NCBI RefSeq assembly: GCF_038443705.2
Contig: NZ_CP151767.2
Span: forward strand, 620,001 to 684,000
Length of the DNA: 64,000 bases
Direction of reading: 5' to 3'
DNA from: Yoonia sp. SS1-5
GTDB lineage: Bacteria; Pseudomonadota; Alphaproteobacteria; Rhodobacterales; Rhodobacteraceae
Shown here: positions 36,320-44,513 of the stretch, one piece after another
How positions within the stretch are numbered: position 1 is the stretch's first letter
Layout of the letters: each line of letters opens with the position of its first letter
Made by a program: the position numbers and the translations under genes
Notes under the pieces: model-generated
Database searches by the model: none
What the model was told of the DNA's origin: nothing
Seen by the model: only the letters and a program-made list of their open reading frames with translations

Positions 36320-36351
36320 GGGGGCGCGGGACGCGCGGGGGCAGCGCCCCC
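36320..36351 (-). promoter_or_regulatory. GC-rich stem-loop between iscR and nifS
   Basis: An 8-bp stem GGGGGCGC/GCGCCCCC with a 16-nt GC-rich loop in the 65-bp gap between iscR and nifS. It could weaken read-through or protect the mRNA 3' end, so that IscR is made in different amounts from the Suf proteins. The effect is inferred. Confidence 0.5.
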
Positions 36352-36358
36352 TCTGACA

Positions 36359-36820
36359 TCACTGTTCATCGACCACCTCGAACAAGGCTGGCACTGCGGG
36401 ACATGGGGCCAGCTCATTGCCCACCACATCCGACAGCCGGGCCTGATGCAAAAACACGTAGACATGGGCCGACAGACCTTCCCACAAACGGTTGGTCATG
36501 GATTGCGCGCGCGACCCCGAGGCAGCACCAGACGCACCTGCCCCCTTGTGCATGGCCGATACGGTTTCATCCACCGCCCCCAAAATCTCCGAGACACGAA
36601 TATCCGCCGCCGGGCGGGCCAGACGATATCCGCCACCGGGGCCGCGGACGGAATCAACCAGTTTTGCACGACGCAGCTTGACGAAAAGCTGCTCAAGATA
36701 GGGCAGCGAGATGTCCTGACGCTTCGAAATTTCCGTCAGATTGACCAGCGCATTATCCGGTTGCAGCGCCAGATCGGCCAGCGCGACCATCGCGTAACGG
36801 CCCTTGGTACTTAATTTCAT
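36359..36820 (-). CDS. iscR: Rrf2-family iron-sulfur regulator IscR
   Basis: 153-residue Rrf2-type repressor heading the suf operon. The winged helix is clear (MKLSTKGRYAMVALADLAL, then SLPYLEQLFVKLRRAKLV and RGPGGGYRLARP). The three cluster-binding cysteines of the standard IscR are missing: the loop at about residues 91-103 is all Gly, Ala and Ser. Cys140 near the end is the only cysteine. This matches the unusual IscR described in Rhodobacter sphaeroides. It should sense iron-sulfur status and regulate its own operon. A ribosome site GGGGAGGGTTGGG precedes the ATG. Confidence 0.9.
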   Translation of the reverse strand: MKLSTKGRYAMVALADLALQPDNALVNLTEISKRQDISLPYLEQLFVKLRRAKLVDSVRGPGGGYRLARPAADIRVSEILGAVDETVSAMHKGAGASGAASGSRAQSMTNRLWEGLSAHVYVFLHQARLSDVVGNELAPCPAVPALFEVVDEQ

Positions 36821-36915
36821 GGCCCAACCCTCCCCGGTTCACGCAATTTCATTGACGGCACTGTCTCGCGTCATTACTTCACCCTGAACGCAAGACTTGA
36901 GGCAACGCCTCGTAG

Positions 36916-36932
36916 TTTAGAATCTTTCTAAA
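36916..36932. promoter_or_regulatory. Perfect Irr box in the suf promoter
   Basis: TTTAGAA-TCT-TTCTAAA is an exact match to the ICE/Irr-box consensus TTTAGAA-N3-TTCTAAA of alphaproteobacteria. It overlaps the likely -10 area of the minus-strand promoter, whose -35 TTGACG lies at about 36948-36953. Irr would repress the suf operon in low iron. The region also lies upstream of the divergent hydrolase gene. Confidence 0.85.
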
Positions 36933-36988
36933 GTGCCTGAGCATTTTCGTCAACAATGCAAACAGGCCAAAACAATGACGGATCAAGA

Positions 36989-37642
36989 ATGCCCGAAGTC
37001 ATCTTCCCCGGACCCGAAGGACGCCTTGAAGGGCGCTATCACCCGCAAAAGGACCGGGATGCGCCCATCGCCATTGTGCTGCATCCGCATCCGCAATTTG
37101 GCGGCACGATGAACAACAAGGTTGTCTACAACCTGCATTATGCCTTCTACAACATGGGCTTTACCGTATTGCGGTTCAATTTTCGCGGCGTGGGCCGCAG
37201 CCAGGGTGAATATGACCAGGGTGTGGGCGAATTGTCTGACGCGGCCTCGGCACTGGATTACCTGCAATCCATGAATAACAACGCCAAGCATTGCTGGGTT
37301 GCGGGGTTCTCGTTCGGGGCGTGGATCGGGATGCAGCTTTTGATGCGGCGGCCGGAAATCACCGGCTTTATCTCGGTCAGCCCGCCGGCAAACATGTATG
37401 ATTTCAGCTTCCTTGCGCCCTGCCCGTCCTCGGGGCTGATCATCAACGGAACCAATGACCGGGTTGCCCCGCCACAGGATACGGTCAACCTGGTCAACAA
37501 GCTGCACGAACAAAAAGGTATCACGATCACCCATGACTGCATGGAAGGTGCGGGGCATTTCTTTGAAGACCCGCATATGGATCCGATGATCGAGAATGTG
37601 AAAACCTACGTGCGGCGGCGGCTGACGGAAAATACGAGGTAG
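36989..37642 (+). CDS. Alpha/beta hydrolase
   Basis: 217-residue hydrolase with the serine-hydrolase fold. HPHPQFGGTMNN forms the oxyanion region, GFSFGAW holds the nucleophile serine, NGTNDRVAPP holds the acid Asp, and EGAGHFFEDP holds the His. It is short, with no lid, as in the YqiA/dienelactone hydrolase-like 'alpha/beta superfamily' proteins. The substrate is unknown. The ATG at 36989 (GGATCAAGA before it) is preferred to 36956. It leads a three-gene run with the gene at 37647 and the HD-domain gene. Confidence 0.85.
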   Translation: MPEVIFPGPEGRLEGRYHPQKDRDAPIAIVLHPHPQFGGTMNNKVVYNLHYAFYNMGFTVLRFNFRGVGRSQGEYDQGVGELSDAASALDYLQSMNNNAKHCWVAGFSFGAWIGMQLLMRRPEITGFISVSPPANMYDFSFLAPCPSSGLIINGTNDRVAPPQDTVNLVNKLHEQKGITITHDCMEGAGHFFEDPHMDPMIENVKTYVRRRLTENTR

Positions 37643-37646
37643 CGCA

Positions 37647-38012
37647 ATGGCCGAAGCCTATGTCGACAGGGTCGCCAACGAACTGGCAGATATGGCGCTG
37701 GCGGATCAGGCCGCCTCGGGCGACGAAACCATCGTCGACCAGATCGGCGAAATTCTGGGCGCGTCGTCGCAAACACTGCAGGAAACCTATCTGACAGCCG
37801 TCCGGGTCCGGCGGGCCGAGGCGCGCGCGCGCGACATTCTCGGCCGTCGCAAGGAAAACGGCTACAAGGAGGCGCCAAAACCCAAGGCAGCCCCCCTGCA
37901 GGGCCTGCCCGAGGATACGGAAGAAGAGGCCTCCGAAATCGTGGACGCCCCCGAACCACAAACCAAAACCCCTGCCCCCAGCGGCACCGCGCCAAGGCGG
38001 GTCACCCGCTAG
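37647..38012 (+). CDS. Hypothetical protein of the Rhodobacterales
   Basis: 121-residue protein, soluble. The first 70 residues are helical (ADMALADQAASGDETIVDQIGEILGAS). The rest is a Pro/Glu/Lys-rich tail without structure. The start is 4 bp after the hydrolase gene, and its stop abuts the next ATG. The gene is likely real, as it is tightly packed in an operon, but its role is unknown. Confidence 0.7.
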   Translation: MAEAYVDRVANELADMALADQAASGDETIVDQIGEILGASSQTLQETYLTAVRVRRAEARARDILGRRKENGYKEAPKPKAAPLQGLPEDTEEEASEIVDAPEPQTKTPAPSGTAPRRVTR

Positions 38013-38591
38013 ATGCAGGACCGGATCGCGGCGCAGCTTGCCTTCCTGACCGAGGCAGACAGGCTGAAATCCGTACTGCGCGGCACAACCTTGTGTGATG
38101 GCAGCCGCCCGGAAAACGCGGGCGAACATAGCTGGCATATCGCGCTCTATGCGATGGTGATGGCCGAACACGCAAACCGGCCGGTTGATATCAACCGGGT
38201 CATCCGGATGCTGCTGATCCACGATCTGGTCGAGATTGATGCAGGCGACAACCCCATTCATGGCGACCATGACCCGGCCGAAATGGAAGCCGTCGAACAG
38301 GCCGCAGCTGCACGCATCTTCGGGCTTTTGCCCGCCGATCAGGCCCGCGACTTTCGCGCGCTCTGGGACGAATTCGAAGCGGCCGAAACAGATGACGCGA
38401 TTTTTGCCAAATCCATCGACCGGGTGCAGCCGGTCATTGCGAACCTTGAAACCGACGGCGGCAGCTGGCCCGCATACAATGTCACCGCTGCACAACTGCA
38501 ATCGCGGGTTGGCGACAAGGTCATGCGTGGGGCACCCGCGATCTGGGCGGCACTCAGGACGCGGATTGACCAGTGGTTCCACACCGGCTGA
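38013..38591 (+). CDS. HD-domain hydrolase (YfbR/HDDC2-like)
   Basis: 192-residue metal-dependent phosphohydrolase. The HD motif is complete: His in EHSWHIALYA, His-Asp in LLIHDLVEIDAGD, and a later Asp in KSIDRVQPVI. The fold resembles the YfbR/HDDC2 group, which remove phosphate from 5'-deoxynucleotides. It follows the previous gene without a gap, so all three genes form one operon. The exact substrate is not shown. Confidence 0.85.
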   Translation: MQDRIAAQLAFLTEADRLKSVLRGTTLCDGSRPENAGEHSWHIALYAMVMAEHANRPVDINRVIRMLLIHDLVEIDAGDNPIHGDHDPAEMEAVEQAAAARIFGLLPADQARDFRALWDEFEAAETDDAIFAKSIDRVQPVIANLETDGGSWPAYNVTAAQLQSRVGDKVMRGAPAIWAALRTRIDQWFHTG

Positions 38592-38663
38592 TATAGCGGA
38601 TCACCCATCATCCGGGCGATGCAACCGCGGCCCTCCAGCCAACACCGCAACCCGCCGACAGGT

Positions 38664-39125
38664 TCAAATCCAGCGCCTGACGCGCCCGCAGTAATCCGCA
38701 TAGTCCCGGCCAAATGCGTTGAAGAGTTTCTCTTCTTCCAGCTTGATCACGAACAGCGTCGTCACGATCACTGCCACAATGCATGTCAGAACAATCCAGA
38801 AGTTATTGATCAAAATTGCCAATCCCAACTGGATCACCGCAAGGCCCAGATACCCGGGATTTCGCGTCCGCCTGTATATTCCCGATGTCACCAAGGCCGT
38901 CGATGCGGCAAAGGGATCGTAGGTGGTGTTTGCCGCGCCAATCTCGTGCATCGACTGGCGGATCAATATGACACCACCAACAATCGCGCCCGGGCCAAAT
39001 GTGAACTGAACCAGCGCAGGGAATACCGGCCATGGGATCACCAGACCCATTAAAATCGCAGCAAGAAGCGAGACGCCGAAGATAGTCGGCGGCGCAGCAA
39101 AGGGTTCTCGAAACGCATCGGGCAT
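38664..39125 (-). CDS. Isoprenylcysteine carboxyl methyltransferase-like membrane protein
   Basis: 153-residue membrane protein with four or so helices. The C-terminal motif GIYRRTRNPGYLGLAVIQLG, then EEEKLFNAFGRDYADYCGRVRR, is that of the ICMT/PEMT fold, which methylates lipids or small acids in the membrane using S-adenosylmethionine. The ATG at 39125 is preferred; longer frames upstream have no support. It is transcribed alone. Substrate unknown. Confidence 0.8.
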   Translation of the reverse strand: MPDAFREPFAAPPTIFGVSLLAAILMGLVIPWPVFPALVQFTFGPGAIVGGVILIRQSMHEIGAANTTYDPFAASTALVTSGIYRRTRNPGYLGLAVIQLGLAILINNFWIVLTCIVAVIVTTLFVIKLEEEKLFNAFGRDYADYCGRVRRWI

Positions 39126-39380
39126 GTGACAGACCTGCTGGTTTGTACGCGAACTACGCCGGATACTTGATCCGATCAATGCCATAGTCCGCCTTAGATC
39201 AACCTTGCAGCGGTGCAAGCCGCAAAAGGTTCGCACCAACGCACTGCAGGTCAGCAGCGGGCTGGTGTACGTTTGTTCGTCATGTTGGCCATGCATATGA
39301 GCCCGCTGTGAACCCGACGCCATTGGTTCGTGGGTGGCCTAGCCCTCCGCACGCCGAACGTCGCCCAGACTTGATACTGT

Positions 39381-40385
39381 TCAGGGCGACTCCTTACGCG
39401 GAAATATCCGAACGAGGCGAAAGCCGTATGTCCTGTCACGATTGTCATTTTTCGGCCGGGTACGATAAGCGAGGCGTACACCATCCATGGCCATATTGTA
39501 CGCGCCCCCTTTGGCAACATATCTGTCGCAACCTTGTGCAGCATGGGCCAGGTAAGCGCTGTTTGTGGGCAGACCGATGTGACGCCCCAGATGGCAGGAC
39601 AATGTGATTTCATAGACATTCCCTGACATATGTCGCAGGCCCCAGGGGTTGGCGGCGTCAAGCGTTTGCACGGGCACTGGGATGGCGCGGGTCACCAAAT
39701 CTGGAAATGGACGACCCCGGTTATGTTCTGTTGTATCACCCGAAAAATTGGCCTGATCCGACGTCAATACATCCCCTTGAGCAAAGCGGGTGGTCGTACC
39801 GGCACGCGCCGCATATTCCCACTCGGCCTCTGTGGGCAGACGGTAAACTTCCGCGCCAACATGCGCATTTAGCCAAGTGACATACTCTTCAATATCCAGC
39901 AGCGAAACATTAATCACCGGATGATCCGGACCGAGTTGGATGTGTCCTTTCTCGAAGGTCAAAGCGGAGTGATCCGGATTATGACTGCACCCGCCCTCTC
40001 GCACACAGACCATCCATTCAGCATGGGTGACTTCATTCACAGCCGTCGCATAGGGCGTGTCCATGAGCACCCTGTGCTGGGGACCTTCGTTCGGGACATT
40101 GTACAAGCCGTCCGGCACATCTTGCGCTACTGCCCCATTCCTTTCGCCCCAATCATCCCAAAGTGACGACCACGACTCCCCTTCACGGGCGCCCATCATG
40201 AAAGAGCCAAGCGGCATAACGACCATCTCTGGGCAAACGTCGCATTCTCGAAAGCGCGCAAGCGGCGTGACCGTCCGCCCATCAGACAAGGCGAATGCAG
40301 TTGCGTCATCGGCCAAACCGACCGCGGGCAGCAACAACCCCCAGATCGCGAAGGCAATGCCTAAATTTCCAGAATATGAAAGCAT
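39381..40385 (-). CDS. SUMF1/formylglycine-generating-enzyme-fold protein, exported
   Basis: 334-residue protein with an N-terminal signal peptide (LGIAFAIWGLLLPAVGLA). The SUMF1 fold is plain: MVVMPLGSFMMGA, EVTHAEWMVCV, RLPTEAEWEYAARAG, WGLRHMSGNVYE and YVAKGGAYNM. True formylglycine-generating enzymes have an active-site Cys pair after RGGS; here the region reads KGGAYNMAMDG without cysteine. It is thus more like a structural or PvdO-type protein. It is expected in the periplasm. The ATG at 40385 has AGGATG upstream; a 5' extension to 40658 is not supported. Confidence 0.85.
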   Translation of the reverse strand: MLSYSGNLGIAFAIWGLLLPAVGLADDATAFALSDGRTVTPLARFRECDVCPEMVVMPLGSFMMGAREGESWSSLWDDWGERNGAVAQDVPDGLYNVPNEGPQHRVLMDTPYATAVNEVTHAEWMVCVREGGCSHNPDHSALTFEKGHIQLGPDHPVINVSLLDIEEYVTWLNAHVGAEVYRLPTEAEWEYAARAGTTTRFAQGDVLTSDQANFSGDTTEHNRGRPFPDLVTRAIPVPVQTLDAANPWGLRHMSGNVYEITLSCHLGRHIGLPTNSAYLAHAAQGCDRYVAKGGAYNMAMDGVRLAYRTRPKNDNRDRTYGFRLVRIFPRKESP

Positions 40386-40663
40386 CTGTTGAACATCCTG
40401 CAAATACACTGTCGGTCTGCCGACACATTCTCCGTGCCTCGCTGGACCACAGCATTGTCGCAGAATTACGGCGCAACTTTGACGTGATGTCAAAGGCGAA
40501 TCCTCCCGTCGTTTTCCGCGCTCACCCAAGCGATGTGATGATAAATGCCTTTGGTAGGTCATGGCTGATTTCCCGCATCTTGCGGCGTAATACGCGTGCC
40601 CCCTATACAAACGAAGGCGACAGGCGTACTGCGCAGGCTGACCCGCCCGGAAAGCCAAGACAG

Positions 40664-42712
40664 ATGATCCAGACCCTCACCGATGCCCTTGCCAAACAAG
40701 GCTATACCGACCTGACCCCTGTGCAGGTTGCCGTCACGGATGCCGCGCTTGAGGGGCAGGATCTGCTTGTCTCGGCGCAGACCGGGTCTGGCAAGACAGT
40801 TGGGTTCGGCCTTGCGATTGGCCCCACGATCCTTGCAGAGGACGGCCATTTTGGCCCTGCAGGGCGGCCGCATGCATTGATCATCGCACCAACCCGGGAA
40901 CTGGCGCTACAGGTCAAACGCGAGCTGCAATGGCTTTATGCAGGTGCAGGTGCGACGCTGGCCTCTTGCGTGGGCGGCATGGATTTTCGGGACGAAAGGC
41001 GCAGCCTTGAACGCGGTGCGCATATCGTCGTGGCAACGCCCGGCCGTTTGCGCGATCACATCATGCGCGGCACGATTGACCTGTCCGATATCAAGGCCGT
41101 TGTGCTGGACGAGGCCGATGAAATGCTCGACCTGGGGTTTCGCGAAGACCTTGAGTTTATCCTCGATCAGGCGCCCGACACGCGGCGCACATTGATGTTC
41201 TCGGCCACCGTGCCAGCAATGATCGCCACATTGGCAAAATCCTATCAGAAAGACGCCGTGCGCGTCGCCACCACGACCAAGGAAAAGCAGCATAGCGACA
41301 TCGAATACCGCGCGCTTTCGGTGGCCAACCACGACATTGACGCCGCCATCATCAACACATTGCGGTTTTACGATGCGCCAAATGCCATCGTATTCTGCAA
41401 CACCCGCGCATCTGTGACCCGGCTGACCACAAGACTGTCGAACCGCGGCTTTTCGGTTGTGGCCCTGTCGGGCGAGCTGACACAATCCGAACGTTCCAAC
41501 GCGTTGCAGGCCATGCGGGACGGGCGCGCAAAAGTCTGTGTGGCCACGGATGTGGCAGCGCGCGGCATCGACCTGCCCAATCTCGAACTGGTGATCCACG
41601 CTGAATTGCCCACAAATGCGGAAACGCTTTTGCACCGTTCAGGCCGGACAGGGCGCGCCGGGCGCAAGGGGGTTTCGGCCCTGATTGCGCCGGCCAAGAT
41701 GAAGCGGCGCGCCGAAAACCTGCTGAAATGGGGCAAACTATCGGCCACATGGGCCACCCCGCCCACAGCCGAGGATGTCACCGCAAAGGATGAGGAACGG
41801 CTTTTAACCGATCCGGTCTGGTCCGAGGATTTCAGCGACAGCGAAGCGGCATTTGCGCAGCGTCTGCTGGCCCAGCACGCGCCCGAAAAAATCGCCGCCG
41901 CCTATCTGCGCCTTTATGCAGGCAAACAATCCGCGCCCGAATTCATCAGCGAATACAAGGACGGCCCCGCCGCCAAGGAACGCAAACCGCGCGAGGTCAA
42001 ATCCTTTGGCCCCTCCAAATGGTTCAGCGTCGATGTCGGACGCGAAGGCAAGGCCGAGGCGCGCTGGCTGCTGCCGATGATCTGCAAGGCCGGCGGCATC
42101 ACCAAGAACGAAATCGGCGCCATTCGCATTCAGCCCAATGAAACATTCGTCGAAATTGCCGAACCCGCAGTTGCCGGTTTCCTCAAGGCCGTGGGCGGCG
42201 ATATGAAGCTTGAAAATCAGGCGACGCTGAAGGCGCTGAGCGGCCCACCCCAATTGGGCGAGCGTGGACCGCGCAAGACCAAACGGGATTACGACACCAA
42301 GAAACCCGGGCCCAAGCCCAAACGCTCGGCCCCGCGCCACGACGGACCGCCGCCAACGACCCAGGCGGATATGGACCCGATCAAGCCGATCCCCGGCGCC
42401 GCCGACGACAAAACCGCCCGCAAACCGCGACGCGACAAAGCACCCCGTGACCATGACGGTGCCGTCAAACCAAAGCGTCAAAAACCGCCGTCAAAAGGGA
42501 AATCGCCCGACGGAAAGGGCAAAAACAAGCGCACGGAAGGTTTCAAACCTGACACAAACCGTCACAAGACGGGCGATGGCAAGGCTCCCGGCAAACCGGC
42601 GGGGAATGCAAAAGATACCTCGAAACGGTTTGTTCCACCCGGCGGAAAATCAAAGCCCCGCAAGGGGTTAGGTAAAGGTGGCAACAGCGCGCCACGTCGT
42701 CGAACAAAGTAA
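40664..42712 (+). CDS. deaD: DEAD-box RNA helicase (DeaD/DbpA-like)
   Basis: 682-residue ATP-dependent RNA helicase, likely for ribosome assembly or cold response. Motifs: AQTGSGKT, APTREL, VLDEADEMLD, FSATVP and HRSGRTGRAGRKG. A DbpA-like RNA-binding domain lies around residues 465-540 (FSVDVGREGKAEARWLLPMI). The last 140 residues are a Lys/Arg/Pro-rich tail typical of such helicases in this order. The ATG at 40664 follows GGAAAG; the frame extends to 40295 over the start of the opposite gene and is not used. Confidence 0.9.
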   Translation: MIQTLTDALAKQGYTDLTPVQVAVTDAALEGQDLLVSAQTGSGKTVGFGLAIGPTILAEDGHFGPAGRPHALIIAPTRELALQVKRELQWLYAGAGATLASCVGGMDFRDERRSLERGAHIVVATPGRLRDHIMRGTIDLSDIKAVVLDEADEMLDLGFREDLEFILDQAPDTRRTLMFSATVPAMIATLAKSYQKDAVRVATTTKEKQHSDIEYRALSVANHDIDAAIINTLRFYDAPNAIVFCNTRASVTRLTTRLSNRGFSVVALSGELTQSERSNALQAMRDGRAKVCVATDVAARGIDLPNLELVIHAELPTNAETLLHRSGRTGRAGRKGVSALIAPAKMKRRAENLLKWGKLSATWATPPTAEDVTAKDEERLLTDPVWSEDFSDSEAAFAQRLLAQHAPEKIAAAYLRLYAGKQSAPEFISEYKDGPAAKERKPREVKSFGPSKWFSVDVGREGKAEARWLLPMICKAGGITKNEIGAIRIQPNETFVEIAEPAVAGFLKAVGGDMKLENQATLKALSGPPQLGERGPRKTKRDYDTKKPGPKPKRSAPRHDGPPPTTQADMDPIKPIPGAADDKTARKPRRDKAPRDHDGAVKPKRQKPPSKGKSPDGKGKNKRTEGFKPDTNRHKTGDGKAPGKPAGNAKDTSKRFVPPGGKSKPRKGLGKGGNSAPRRRTK

Positions 42713-42852
42713 AATCGCGCGGGCTTGTCACAATTTTGTCACGTCACGAGCATGCGAGGACCCAGTTTTACTAGCCAAATAGCTGATATGATTGCTACGA
42801 TCCAACTATCGTTAGTTGTTTTTTAATCAGTTTATGAGCAAGGACCAGACAC

Positions 42853-42972
42853 ATGGCCACCGCAAAACCACAAGAGCAGAAACCACAACAAACTCCACAG
42901 GCAAACCAGACAGCCCAGCAGATGCAACCAAAGCCCGAAAGACCGGTTTTCACCGATTTCGCAAGCATCTGA
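42853..42972 (+). CDS. 39-residue Gln/Pro-rich peptide
   Basis: Short frame MATAKPQEQKPQQTPQANQ to the stop at 42970, preceded by AAGGACCAGACAC. Low-complexity Gln/Pro sequence. Other frames are also open here, so this is only a plausible small gene. It is followed by the hairpin region ending at 43105. Confidence 0.35.
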   Translation: MATAKPQEQKPQQTPQANQTAQQMQPKPERPVFTDFASI

Positions 42973-43039
42973 CACAATTGTCAGCCCCTGAACGGGGTGC
43001 GACAGGCGCTGTTTCTGAGACGCCAGCCGAAACGGAATT

Positions 43040-43105
43040 GACCAGTGCTGTCGCGCGCTGCCAGATCGCCCTCCCCGATCACACGTGCGCACTGGTCCTT
43101 TTTTT
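43040..43105 (+). terminator. Terminator-like element before the TfoX-like gene
   Basis: GACCAGTG at 43040-43047 pairs with CACTGGTC at 43090-43097, followed by CTTTTTTT. The loop is long (42 nt) and itself structured. It may end a small RNA or the transcript of the peptide gene at 42853. Confidence 0.5.
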
Positions 43106-43127
43106 GCCCGCCCGCTAAATTGCGCGT

Positions 43128-43460
43128 ATGGCGGCACTGACATCCATCAAGAATATCGGCCCGGCTTTTGAAAAGGCGCTACAGGCGGTTGGCATCACCA
43201 CGGCCGAGCAATTGCGCGAACTGGGCGCCGACGCCGCCTATGCAAAACTGCTGGAAGCTGGCAACAAGCCGCATTTCATCGGATATTACGTGCTGCACAT
43301 GGCGCTGCAGGGGCGCCCCTGGAATGACTGCAAGGGCGCGGAAAAAAAGGCGCTACGCACCCAATTCGACAAGATCAAGAAGGGCAGTTTCGATCAGAAC
43401 CGGTCAGAACTAGAGCGTTTCCTGAACCAGATTGGCGTGGTTGAAGTCGATCCAAAGTAA
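43128..43460 (+). CDS. TfoX C-terminal-domain protein
   Basis: 110-residue protein with the TfoX_C fold, a helix-hairpin-helix-like unit (IKNIGPAFEKALQAVGITTAEQL, RELGADAAYAKLLEAG). Proteins of this kind may bind nucleic acids; the N-terminal TfoX domain is absent. It lies just before the DUF4112 gene with no clear shared promoter. The role is unknown. Confidence 0.85.
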   Translation: MAALTSIKNIGPAFEKALQAVGITTAEQLRELGADAAYAKLLEAGNKPHFIGYYVLHMALQGRPWNDCKGAEKKALRTQFDKIKKGSFDQNRSELERFLNQIGVVEVDPK

Positions 43461-43501
43461 AAACCCTTCACATGGTCACAGTTTTCGTGTATGTTAACGG
43501 C

Positions 43502-43921
43502 ATGAACATATATGAAGACATTGATTTTGAACTGTCCCGATTGCAAAAAGTGGCCTATCGGATGGACGCGATTTTCACGATCCCAAAGACCCGGATCACG
43601 GTTGGATTGGACAATATTGTCGGACTGGTGCCAGTTGTCGGCGACTTTCTGGCATTGATGCCATCGCTCTGGATGATCCGGCGGGCCTACAAGCTGGGCG
43701 CGACCCACGGTGCGCTTGCCTATATGGGGCTGAATACATTCCTCGATTTCGCCATCGGATCCATTCCGGTGATCGGCGACATTTTTGACGTCCTCTACAA
43801 CGCAAATATCCGAAATTACAAAGCGCTAGAGTACAATCTTAACAAAAAGGCCGCCCGCGCCAGAACGGTGCGGACGGCCTCTGGAATGCTGGATTGGGCA
43901 GAACCCGATCTGCTGAATTAG
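43502..43921 (+). CDS. DUF4112 membrane protein
   Basis: 139-residue protein of the DUF4112 family: [24 protein letters not shown] and [31 protein letters not shown], two membrane-associated helices with the repeated VPVVGD / IPVIGD motif. The ATG at 43502 is likely, but a frame from 43472 is also open. It ends with the stop overlapping the ndk stop tail-to-tail. Function is not known. Confidence 0.85.
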   Translation: MNIYEDIDFELSRLQKVAYRMDAIFTIPKTRITVGLDNIVGLVPVVGDFLALMPSLWMIRRAYKLGATHGALAYMGLNTFLDFAIGSIPVIGDIFDVLYNANIRNYKALEYNLNKKAARARTVRTASGMLDWAEPDLLN

Positions 43922-44340
43922 CCGACCAGTTCCAGACCCGAGAAGAAGAATGCGATCTCTTCGGCAGCTGTTTCCGGCGCGTCGGACCCGTGAACAGAGT
44001 TTTCACCGATGGACAGCGCGAATTCCTTGCGGATCGTGCCATCTGCGGCATCGGCAGGGTTGGTGGCCCCCATGACTTCGCGGTTCTTTGCAATCGCGTC
44101 CTCGCCTTCGAGAACCTGCACCACAATCGGCTCGGAGATCATGAATTCGCACAATTCGCCAAAGAATGGACGGTCCTTGTGGACACCGTAAAACTGCTGC
44201 GCCTGGGCAAGGGTCAGTTGAATCCGCTTGGACGCAACGATGCGCAAGCCGGCCTCTTCGAACTTGGCCACGATCCGGCCGGTCAGGTTGCGTTTTGTGG
44301 CGTCGGGCTTGATGATGGAAAAAGTGCGCTGGATGGCCAT
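43918..44340 (-). CDS. ndk: Nucleoside diphosphate kinase
   Basis: 140-residue enzyme that balances nucleoside triphosphate pools by transfer of the gamma phosphate through a phospho-histidine. The active His is in [12 protein letters not shown] (about residue 117). The N terminus [18 protein letters not shown] and the [18 protein letters not shown] block are typical. The ATG at 44340 fits the family; longer frames do not. The gene is complete. Confidence 0.97.
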   Translation of the reverse strand: MAIQRTFSIIKPDATKRNLTGRIVAKFEEAGLRIVASKRIQLTLAQAQQFYGVHKDRPFFGELCEFMISEPIVVQVLEGEDAIAKNREVMGATNPADAADGTIRKEFALSIGENSVHGSDAPETAAEEIAFFFSGLELVG

Positions 44341-44513
44341 GTCTATCCGTCTTTCGTTGTTGAAGATGTTTCTTTGGCTGCCCCCTAGCACGGGCCATTC
44401 CCGGAGAAAAGGGGCACAGGCGCCAATCACCCAAACGGCCCTGCCCCGCGCGTTTGCAGCCAATCTTGGCAAGGGGAATTGACCCCACCCGACCGATCAA
44501 GCATAGCCCGTCC

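Noticed and set aside
37527..38582. 351-codon minus-strand frame
   Set aside because: Antisense shadow of the operon holding the HD-domain gene, which has clear motifs.
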